From Papio anubis (taxonomy: Eukaryota > Chordata > Mammalia > Primates > Cercopithecidae), in contig NC_044990.1 in NCBI RefSeq assembly GCF_008728515.1, positions 9,011,156 through 9,075,155 on the forward strand: a stretch of DNA of 64,000 nucleotides, in the 5' to 3' direction. A model generated the notes under the pieces. The model worked only from the letters and a program-made list of their open reading frames with translations, had not been told where the DNA came from and did no database searches. Shown in pieces: positions 55,646-64,000 of the stretch (position 1 is its first letter; each line of letters starts with the position of its first letter). Made by a program: the position numbers and the translations under genes.

Positions 55646-56035
55646 TGCAAAAAAAAAAAAATACTTGGATATATGACCAACGAATAGTAGGAACTATGCA
55701 TTCATAGTATATTGTTAAAATTAGATTTTTCCCCTTTTGATTACTATTTTACTTTTCTCCTTCTTCCCGCATCTCTACTTCCCTTCTCTTCTCCAGGGAG
55801 CCAGTCTAAAGTAGTTGACATATGGCCTGTTATCCTTGTAAACAGGCTTTTCAAAGTCAGAATTAATTCCAGGCCACACGTCACAGCTAACAGCCAATGG
55901 CGTTGTATTAACAATTTCCATAAGGGCTGGGTAAACTATGACCAGCTACAGTGATCACCATATTCTGGGCTAACAATTGAATTTACCTGTAAAATAACTT
56001 CTTTATAGACAGATGCTTTGTGTTGACAGTGTATA
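55646..56035. other. Unassigned AT-rich sequence
   Basis: A 13-A run lies at 55649-55661. The rest is not recognised. Confidence 0.4.
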
Positions 56036-56340
56036 AGTCTGGGTTCTTTGTTGCAAGCAACAGAAATTGATCCTGGCTGAGAATCTCACAGAATGCCCAG
56101 CCATGGGGTAGGGGAATCCCTCAAATCTATGCCATCTTACAGAGATGTAAGGGATCATCTTCAACGTATGGCTCCTAAGGCTGCCCAGGGTAGAGACATC
56201 CAGAAAATGCGAGAAAGATGGCCATGCATGGGAGGTTTTATTGGCCAGGCCCAAAGGTGGCTCTATGCCATTGGTTAGAATTCAGTCACATGGCCCAACT
56301 GCAAGGGAGGCTGTAACCTGGCTGTGTGCCTCAGGGAGGA
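56036..56340. mobile_element. Probable old interspersed repeat, family unknown
   Basis: 'ttgcaagcaacagaaattga', 'attggccaggcccaaaggtg' and 'cagtcacatggcccaactgc' recall a repeat type common in mammalian genomes that I cannot name. Confidence 0.4.
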
Positions 56341-56807
56341 AAAAAAAGAAAGTGGGGTTATTGGTCAGCTAACAGTCTCTGCTATGGAAAACAAGCATTT
56401 GGTTATTTCAGTTACTATGGCAGAAAACAGACTCTCCCTCCCACACAGTTCCATATGGCAAGGAATTCTTCAGACTTATCAAGGGGTTTCAAATCCTCAG
56501 CATCAAAAAAGATGAAAAACATCCAATACAGGCATTACAAGAGACACTCAAGGTCTCTCCTGAAAGACAGGGGATCCCTCTTTGGTTGCAAACAAGATAT
56601 TGGCTGGGCTACAGTCTCATCTGAAGACTTGATTGGGGCTAGTAGGGGAGGGAAGGCTTCCTGAGGCAGTTTTTTCTTCCCTTGCAGAGGCTGAATGCTG
56701 TGTTTTCTCATCTACAACTTCAACAGAGGTGACGCTAAAGATTTTTCAAAGGTAGTAAGATGTAAGCTTCCTGTGTAATGCTAACCCCAGCACTTATAGC
56801 AGGAGCT
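56341..56807. other. Unassigned sequence
   Basis: I recognise no repeat or gene. Confidence 0.4.
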
Positions 56808-56930
56808 TCTCATTCATTCATTCAAAATCATATTTTTAAGCACCTACTGTATGCCAGACATTCTAGGCATTGGGAATACAGCAGTAAAAAAAAAACCCAA
56901 ATCCCTCCATAGAGTTTGCATTCTCCTTTG
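56808..56930 (-). mobile_element. L2 LINE 3' tail, minus strand
   Basis: 'tctcattcattcattcaaaa', 'gcacctactgtatgccagac' and 'aggcattgggaatacagcag' match the reversed L2 end. Confidence 0.85.
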
Positions 56931-56971
56931 ATTTTGGGGCCACTTCATGATGCAGGTTCACTGTTTTAGGC

Positions 56972-57286
56972 TTTTTTTTTTTTTTTTTTTTTTTTTTGAG
57001 ATGGAGTCTCACTGTTACCCAGGCTGGAGTGCAGTGGCATGATCTTGGCTCACTACAACTTCCGCCTCCTGGGTTCAAGCGATTCTCCTGCCTCAGCCTC
57101 CCAGGTAGCTGGGATTACAGGTTCCCACCACTGCACCTGGCTAATTTTTGTATTTTTAGTAGAGATGGGGTTTCACCATGTTGGCCGTGGTTGGCCAGGC
57201 TGGTCTTGAACTCCTGACCTCAGGTGATCACCCACCCCAGCCTCCCAAAGTGCTGGAATTACAGGCATGAGCCACCACACCCAGCC
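56972..57286 (-). mobile_element. Alu, full length, minus strand
   Basis: A run of 26 T leads into 'gagatggagtctcactgtta', and the element ends 'gagccaccacacccagcc'. A small duplication, 'ttggcc' twice, occurs near 57180-57194. Any target-site duplication is short (taggc at 56967-56971 and 57286-57290). Confidence 0.96.
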
Positions 57287-57290
57287 TAGG

Positions 57291-58250
57291 CATCTTTTAA
57301 AAACCATTTTAATGTTCATAGTTGGTGTGGCCAAGAGGTCCCTCCTGTTAGGATCCCTTCCCCCACCTTCCCCCCAGCCCCACCCTACACACAGACATTG
57401 GGATCCACAACATGCATCTGGGAAATCCCAAGTCACAGATGATGGCAGATGAGGCAGCTTTGGGGTAAGTAGCAGCCCATACTCCCTTGTTCTCTGATTC
57501 TGCTCCTGAAATTTAAAAGTCTGTGGAATGAATGGTGTGCCATGAACACTGGCCTTCATTCATTTCACAATGCACTGAACACTACACTCGTGGAGCAGCA
57601 GTGTGATCTGTTTCTTCACTTATTCAGCCACTGGCAAACATCTTCACTCTACGTGGTAGCAAAGTGCCAGGCCCTTGGGCTTACCACGAAGGGAGAGGCA
57701 CGACTCTTACCTTCCCAGTGTTTTCCACACAATGACGGAAACTTGTGACCAAAGTTTGAGCCCTCTCACTGTTGGAAACATGGCTCTCCTTGAATCAGCA
57801 TCCACCCACTCCCATTTTGTTTGTTTTATTAAGAGAGCATGAAGATTCTCAGCCTGGGAAGCCCATGAGGTAAAAAGAACCAAGTCAGACTCTTCAGCAC
57901 ACCTGAAGGCATCTTGTGAACACGGAAGCTGTGTTTCCAGTAGAACCTGTATTTAATTTATTCCCATGAAGGTCCCCAAGTGGACCGCATCTGTATACCC
58001 TAGTCCAGATTTTTAAATCCTCTGATGCTGCAGAACCACGCTGATCATAGCAGAAACTTAAATGGATCCGAAACTTGAGGAACACCAACCCACAGCAGTT
58101 TCCTTCTTGGTAGAATGTGAGGGTTGAATTTGAGGACATGGAAATGACAATGGCTTTTGTGGAAAAAGAGCACATTGTCAGCTCCTCCCCAAAGCATTAA
58201 CTGCATGGATGGGCTATTTCAGACAGTGAGACCCGCTGTGATATTAAAGA
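57291..58250. other. Unassigned sequence
   Basis: I recognise no confident repeat or gene. Confidence 0.4.
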
Positions 58251-58269
58251 AAAAAAAAAAAAAAAAAAA
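58251..58269 (+). repeat. Poly-A run
   Basis: Nineteen A, preceded by 'gatattaaag'. There is no Alu body in front. The short 'cagtgagacccgctg' upstream recalls an Alu end and could be its last remnant. Confidence 0.9.
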
Positions 58270-59092
58270 GATTGCTTGGGATACGTTGCTATGCTATTCC
58301 GCTTTTAAAATGCTGCTCTTCTCTTAGGCAATGACAGATACCATGGCATGACAGGCCGCCTTTTCTTCCTTCCGTTTTACAATTCCTGTCCGAGCAGCAG
58401 AGGCATGGCTGAATTCTAACAGGGTGGGCTGGCAGGGGATGGGCGCAGGTGTACTAGCAGGGCCGTGCTTTGGGTTGGTGAGGAAAGCAATATATGAGGA
58501 GGGAACCCTGATGCCCTTCTCTACCTGCCTCATGATCTTGCTTTCACACAGCTGCTTGTAAGGCCTTTCATCTTAAGCCCAGCAAGCACCATGTCAACCA
58601 GCTATTTGCAAATTGTTGAAGAGGGAGCTGGGGAGAGGGGGAAATGGAGAGTTACTGTTTAACAGGTGCAGAGTTTCAGTTTGGAAAGATAAAGCTCTGA
58701 AAGTAGACGGTGGTGAAGATTGCACAACAATGTGAATGCACTTAATGGCATTATGAGCAAAAATTATGTTCCAGGGAGTTGTAATTGGCTCAGTCTCTGG
58801 ACAAAAGTTACCCAGGATAATCTTAAACTTTGTTGGTAAAACAAAAAAGGCGGGGGGTGGGAGGGCTGTTTTGAATTCCTAGACTTGCCTATATGCATAC
58901 ACAATTAGAACAAAGACACTGAATTTACCAGAAGCTATGAGAAGCCCAGTTGGCGTGTTGAAAGTTCTAAATGGAATGAAGAGGTTACCATTGCCTTTCT
59001 TAGATAAAATAATTCCAAACTGAGTATCTTAATGAAGCAGAAAGACAGATTAGCCCTGAGGAGACTGAAGCCAAAGTTGTTAAATGTCTTTG
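58270..59092. other. Unassigned sequence
   Basis: I recognise no confident repeat or gene. Confidence 0.4.
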
Positions 59093-59106
59093 AAAGATCT
59101 CTCTTC

Positions 59107-59412
59107 GGCTGGGCACAATGGCTCATGCCTGTGATCCCAGCACTTTGGGAAGCCGAGGCAGGTGGATCACCTGAGGTCAGGAGTTCAAGATCAGCCTGAC
59201 CAACAGGGTGAAACCCCCTGTCTACTAATAATACAAAAATTAGCTGGGCATAGTGGCACATACCTGTAATCCCAGCTACTCGGGAGGCTGAGGCAGGAGA
59301 ATTGGTTGAATCCAGAAGGTGGAGATTGCAGTGAGCCAAGATTGTGCCACTGTACTCTAGCCTGGGTGATAGAGTGAGACTCTATCTCAAAAAAAAAAAT
59401 AACAATAAAAAT
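59107..59412 (+). mobile_element. Alu, full length, plus strand
   Basis: It starts 'ggctgggcacaatggctcat' and ends in an A-rich AATAAC-type tail. A possible target-site duplication is aaagatctc (59093-59101) and aaaaatctc (about 59413-59421). Confidence 0.95.
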
Positions 59413-59421
59413 AAAAATCTC

Positions 59422-59902
59422 CCACTAACCCCCGTTCCTGCCACTCTGCCATCCTCTGCACCTTTTTTTGCCACCTCTGCTTTATCCTTCACTCCCTCCG
59501 TCCTCTTTCACTCTTTCAACTGTTATTTTGAAAAAGTTTCTACATTTTCTCTGGACTTGTCTGTGTATTTCCTTGTGGAATCCTCTGATGATTCCTGTCA
59601 TTTTGTGTAGATTTAGCATCCATTTTGGTCCTTCTCTAATACCCCCAGACTTCTTGAGACGCTTGAATTCTCTCTCTGCTTGCTACTCTGTTTTCTCTAA
59701 AATTCTGTAAGGGCTTCAGCCATGTGGAACAGATAAACTTCAGCTTGTTCCCTTTACAGAGGTACTGTTTGAGTCCAACTGTCTTTTTAAACTAGTGGGT
59801 TTTACCTGACTCATAGCTAAAATTTTAAAATTAAAGCTATAAGGTCTTTATTTGTGTCTCTCTCCAGTTTTATGTACAGATATGTATACATGTCTGTATA
59901 TT
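59422..59902. other. Unassigned, pyrimidine-rich
   Basis: I recognise no repeat or gene. Confidence 0.4.
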
Positions 59903-59910
59903 GTCTACAT

Positions 59911-60246
59911 CAGGGGTTCCCAACCCCCAGGCCACATACTGGTACTGGTCTGTGGCCTGTTAGGAACTGGGCCGCACAGCAGGAGGCAAGCAGTGGGTAA
60001 GCGAGCATTACAGCCTGAGCTCCACCTCCTATCAGATCAGCAGTGGCATTAGATTCTCATAGGAGCACAAACTGTATTGTGAATTGTACATGCGAGGGAT
60101 CTAGATTGTGGGTTCCTTATGAGAATCTAATGCCTGATGATCTGAGGTGGAAGAGTTTCATCCCAAAAGCATCCCCCACCCCATCTGTGGAAAAATTGCT
60201 TTCCATGAAACAAGTGCCTGGTGCTAAAAAAGGTTGTGGACCACTG
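59911..60246. mobile_element. MER1-type hAT-Charlie DNA transposon
   Basis: The ends 'caggggttcccaaccccca' and 'ggttgtggaccactg' are the terminal inverted repeats. Inside are the pair 'attagattctcatagg' and 'atgagaatctaatgcc'. An 8-bp target-site duplication, gtctacat (59903-59910) and gtctatat (60247-60254), has one mismatch and is the size expected for hAT elements. It is non-autonomous with no transposase. Confidence 0.92.
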
Positions 60247-60254
60247 GTCTATAT

Positions 60255-61782
60255 GACAGCAAATTGGTTTATAAATAAATGAATACTAGAATATTAAACA
60301 AATGAGCCCAGTTGCTTTTCAAATTCATGTAACTTAGCAATCTTTTGGCAGATGGGACTAGTCTAATATTGTTGGTTTGATGGGGCTGTATCTTCTGAGG
60401 TATCAGCAAAGTATGCATGGATTTCACTTTAGGGTTCCTGCTTTTATGATACTTGCCTGGCAGAGAGTAATATAAAACTGGTTGATAGAAAATTTAGCTT
60501 GGGATAGTTGCTAGATTCTTGTAGTGTCTTACGAAGTTTTCTAAATACATTAAGTAAATGAATTAAATGTTTGTAAATGGGATGAAAGTTTAGTAAATGA
60601 ACTTTTGATAATGGATGTTTTGTAATATGTTTACATGGAAAGTTTTCTCAAATCTCTTTAGTAACTCTTCCCCTAGAGTTTTGCTAAGCTAAATTAAATG
60701 ATAGATATTCATTAAATATCTAGATTATTTCCAAAGAAGTTAATGCTATGACATTGATTGCTGAATATCAGTTTAGGCTTATATACTTTTGGCTTATTAT
60801 TTCAGAGAAAAGAAGCTACTTAGATTTGTTAGTAAACGTCCTGCTCCACATTTAAAAATTGTTCTGTTAGAAAGCTTATGTTTCTAAAAATTATAAAATG
60901 TGTACCCACAAATAGTACATATCTGACACCTTAACATACTTATTTCCTGGAGTTTTTATTAAAAATTAAGGTTACTAAGAGTTACCATTGTAATTTAGAT
61001 ATAAGAAAAAACATTTCTATATGCAAAGTGTATACGGAAATGAGGATGCGTTTTTAGAAACGAAGGCTAATAAGAGAATAATTTTGTATGAGAGTCTTGT
61101 GCAATACATTTTTGTCCTACAGTAAAATGACTTGTTATTTAAGAAAAAGGAAGCATTGGACAAAGTGGAAAGTCCAAGCATGTCATACATGATCTAAGTA
61201 AATCATGATAAGGTTTATGAAAAGAAAGTTTATAAAACGAATGTTCAGTGTGGTCAGTTTGGCTACAATTGGAAGAAAATTGTTTATAGTTCTTTCTAAG
61301 GATTGAGTTTTGATATTAGAAATGTACTAATGTAGAATTTAAAAATTTGATCCCCTGTGTTGGAACAAGGTTTTCTGAAAATATTTATGTGTTCTCAGTA
61401 AAATTGCAAGAGGTTTTTATTTTATTTTTGAAATCTATTTCTTTAACTGTCATCCTTTAAACTATAAAGTTTCTAATTCTGCCACATTTCTTCTTGAAAG
61501 CTATCTAATTTCCCTAGTTTCAGATTGGAAATACAGCTCTCCTTTCTACCCTTGAAAAAGTATATCTTTTTACTTGGCTAAGTGCTAACCCTCTCCTTCA
61601 ACTTTTCATCAGCTCCTTTAACCTTTTCTCTGGTTCAAACTCTGTCATTATGGCCTGATGCTAAAATGTGTATCCTGAAGGTCTAGAAAGTAGTGTTTTC
61701 TCCAGAACAGCCTGATTCTGTACTTTGGGCTTTTCTTAATGTGCCTGAATTTACATTCACCAGAAAACTTCCTACACTATAT
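60255..61782 (+). mobile_element. AT-rich sequence related to the ERV interior at 42 kb
   Basis: Positions 60530-61060 share blocks with 41940-42400, for example 'gtaaatgggatgaaagttt' against 'gtaaacgggataaaagttt', and 'agatttgttagtaaa' against 'agatctgttagtaaa'. The direction is the same. No open frame or domain is seen. The outer limits are uncertain. Confidence 0.5.
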
Positions 61783-62083
61783 TTTGGTTTTGGTTTTGAT
61801 TTTGAGAAAGTCTTACTCTGACACCTAGGCTGGAGTGCAGTGGCACAATCTCAGCTCACTGCAGCCTCTGCCTCCCAGGTTCAAGCGATTCTCCCACCAC
61901 AGCCACCTGAGTAGCTGGAATTACAGGCACCCACCACCACGCCCAGCTAACTTTTGTATTTTTAGTAGAGATGGGGTTTCACCATGTTGGTGAGGCTGGT
62001 CTCAAACTCCTGGGCTCAAGTGATCAGATTGCCTCAGCCTCCCAAAGTGCTGGGATTACAGATGTGAGCCACCATGCCTGGCC
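61783..62083 (-). mobile_element. Alu, minus strand
   Basis: A degenerate TTTTGG-type tail leads into 'agaaagtcttactctgacac', and the element ends 'gtgagccaccatgcctggcc'. The target-site duplication is not clear. Confidence 0.95.
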
Positions 62084-62616
62084 CCCTGTCCATCTTTGAG
62101 ACAGCTCCTCCACACGAAATTTCCCTGCACTGCTCCTGACTGTGTGAGGTGTCCCTCCTGGGGCACCCACACCATGTGCCTATGCTCCTGCAGCACTTCT
62201 GACTGGAAAAAAAACAGACCCCTATCCTGTTAATAAGAACCACATACTCGCCCACTCAAGGTACCAGTTCTGTTGTTGACATTCCTCTATAATATGGTGT
62301 ATACTCATAGCCATAACGCTGGACACACTCTTCCTATGCCTGATTAAATTCAAGTCCCATTTTTATCAGGTGTAACTTCCAGGTTATCTTAATGGGCTTC
62401 CTGTAAGGAGAAGCAATCACATTGCAGGAGGTTTTCTTTTCGTTGCCTTTTAGGTAATTGGCTTAGGAAACAAATATTATGTGTTTGACCAAGATAATTT
62501 TCTGTTTTGTATGTTGTCGTTATTGAGTATTTTATGACTTAGAATAAAAAGAGCTTTACAAAGTTTAAGGTTTTTATATCCATGTAACTTTCTGTGTTTT
62601 TGAAGTCTTTTGACTT
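62084..62616. other. Unassigned sequence
   Basis: May be further ERV-related sequence. Nothing firm. Confidence 0.35.
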
Positions 62617-62758
62617 CAGCTACTTGGGAGGCTGAGGCAGGAGAATCGCTTGAACCCTAGAGGTGGAGGTTGCAGAGTCAAGATCCGAGATTGTGCCACT
62701 GCACTCCAGCCTGGGCAGCAGAGCGAGACACCATCTAAAAAAAAAAAAAAAAAAAAAA
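62617..62758 (+). mobile_element. Alu right-monomer fragment, plus strand
   Basis: It begins at 'cagctacttgggaggctgag' and ends in about 22 A. The whole left monomer is absent. A small change 'gagtcaagatccgagattg' occurs in place of the usual 'gtgagccgagatcg' section. Confidence 0.93.
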
Positions 62759-62986
62759 TTCACGGGACTACAGTCTAATGACAGGTGTATGAAAATTTTC
62801 CCCAGATACATCACTTTTCTCTCCATACTGATCATATAGGAATCTCAAATTTCTTAACTTCCTAAGGCTAAGAAACCAAACCAAGCCAGGCTTCAGATTT
62901 TACTTACAGTTTTAAGGTTCTTGGACCTGCCAGGAAGGGACAATTTTTACTTACTTACTGTAAGGCTGGAAACTCTTAAAGGCAGG
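62759..62986. other. Unassigned sequence
   Basis: I recognise no repeat or gene. Confidence 0.35.
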
Positions 62987-63165
62987 TGATATGGTTTGGA
63001 TCTGTGTCCCTATCAAATCTCATGTTGAGTTGTAATCCCCAGTGGGGCTTGGTGGGAGGTGACTGGATCATAGGGACACAGTTCTCTTGAATGGTTTAGG
63101 ACCATCTGCTCAGTGCTGTTCTAGGGATGGTGAGTGAGTGAGTTATCAAGAGATATAGTGCCAAA
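62987..63165 (+). mobile_element. MST/MLT1A-type MaLR LTR, 5' part
   Basis: It starts 'tgatatggtttggatctgtg', then 'ccctatcaaatctcatgttg' and 'ggtgggaggtgactggatca', the beginning of a MaLR LTR. It stops where the AluY begins and does not resume after it. Confidence 0.85.
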
Positions 63166-63167
63166 AT

Positions 63168-63413
63168 GGGTGGTTCATGAGGTCAGGAGATCAAGACCAT
63201 CCTGGCTAACACAGTGTAAACCCCATCTCTACTAAAAGTACAAAAATTAGCTGGGCCTGGTGGCGGGTGCCTGTAGTCCCAGCTACTCGGGAGGCTGAGG
63301 CAAGAGAATGGCGTGAACCCGGGAGGCGGAGCTTGCAGTGAGCCAAGATGGCACTACTGCACTCCAGCCTGGGCGACAGAGCGAGACTCTGCCTCACCAC
63401 CACCACCACCACC

Positions 63414-63445
<32 letters not shown>

Positions 63446-63447
63446 CA
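63168..63447 (+). mobile_element. 5'-truncated AluY with ACC/CAA tail
   Basis: It starts in the left monomer at 'gtggttcatgaggtcaggag'. AluY-type features are 'atcaagaccatcctggctaa', 'gcctgtagtcccagctactc' and 'gagaatggcgtgaacccggg'. The tail is about eleven ACC units (63396-63429) followed by CAA units (to about 63447), not poly-A. No target-site duplication is visible. Confidence 0.92.
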
Positions 63448-63601
63448 GCAAAAACTAATGAGCATTTACAACTGATAAGGAAATTTAGTTTTTCTGCGGC
63501 ATACAAAAATTTAAAATAATTATAATCATGACTGATAATGCATATCACAAGATGTTGGAGTTGTAGAAATCGCATCTGATTTTGGAACATATTAAAAATA
63601 T

Positions 63602-63893
63602 TTTTTTTCGAGACAGGGTCTCCATCTGTCACCTAGGTTGGAGTGTAGTGGCACAAACATGACTCATTATAGCCTTGATCTCTTAGGCTCAAGTGATCCT
63701 CCTGCCTCAGCCTCCCACGTAGCAGAGACCACAGGCACACGCCACCATACTCAGCGAATGTTTAAATATTCTGTAGAGATGGGGGTCTCACTTTGTTGTC
63801 TAGTCTGGTCTTGAACTCCTGGGCTCAAGCATCCTCCTGCCTTGTTTTCCCAAAGTGCTGCAATTACAGGCATAAGCCATCACACCTGGCTAG
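63602..63893 (-). mobile_element. Old Alu (AluJ-like), minus strand
   Basis: A T-run leads into 'cgagacagggtctccatctg'. 'ctgggctcaagcatcctcct' and 'agagaccacaggcacacgcc' are features of the oldest Alu group. It is more diverged than the other Alus here. Confidence 0.9.
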
Positions 63894-64000
63894 AATACAT
63901 TTTACTAACACATTTACACAAATGTAACTTAAAGGACGTTAAACACCATTTCTTATTTGACAGTGATTCCAGTAAGATTTATCAAATAAGCCCGATCATT
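63894..64000. other. Unassigned end of window
   Basis: AT-rich, nothing recognised. Confidence 0.4.

Overview
The window looks like primate (most likely human) nuclear DNA. It carries about fifteen full or truncated Alu elements on both strands, at least one of AluY type, together with MIR, L2, L1, MaLR/ERVL LTRs, class I ERV remnants, hAT-Charlie and Tigger DNA transposons, and many microsatellites. This mixture is typical of a gene-poor intron or an intergenic region. I see no bacterial, plasmid or viral genome organisation, no CRISPR array, no rRNA or tRNA gene and no CpG island.

No complete protein-coding gene is visible. The only stretch that looks like host coding sequence is a candidate 5' coding exon at 8786-9005. 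It has a pyrimidine-rich acceptor, an ATG in strong Kozak context at 8886, 40 open codons of natural-looking composition, and a consensus donor. A small 5'-truncated L1 insertion ends 53 bases upstream of the acceptor cut. Nearly every other long open frame lies in antisense Alu, in purine microsatellite, or in random GC-rich sequence.

Layout. 1-7,000: an ERVL-type LTR, a Tigger fragment, MIR, one Alu and mostly unassigned sequence. 7,010-7,323: a large polypurine GGAA/GGGA/GAAA tract grown from an Alu tail. 7,300-19,700: MIR and L2 remnants, the candidate exon, an MST/THE1-type LTR, an MLT1 fragment, minisatellites and a TG-rich tract. 19,700-33,500: L2, MIR, MLT1 LTRs and Alus. 33,500-39,100: ERV-rich, with two similar LTRs around a short internal region that has a tRNA-Trp-like primer binding site, plus fragments of other LTRs. 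39,500-47,800: Alus, then a 5'-incomplete class I ERV with decayed env, polypurine tract and 3' LTR, then L1M and another LTR. 48,000-57,300: MIRs, L1M, three tandem MER5-like elements, and an MLT1 LTR split by an Alu. 57,300-64,000: Alus, a MER1-type hAT element with its 8-bp duplication, AT-rich sequence related to the ERV interior near 42 kb, and an AluY with a triplet-repeat tail.

I found no convincing undescribed biological system. The most useful leads are the candidate exon, the GGAA/G-quadruplex tract, the two ERVs, and several local hairpins and tandem duplications. Repeat family names come from recognising consensus features by eye. Edges are approximate except where target-site duplications are given.
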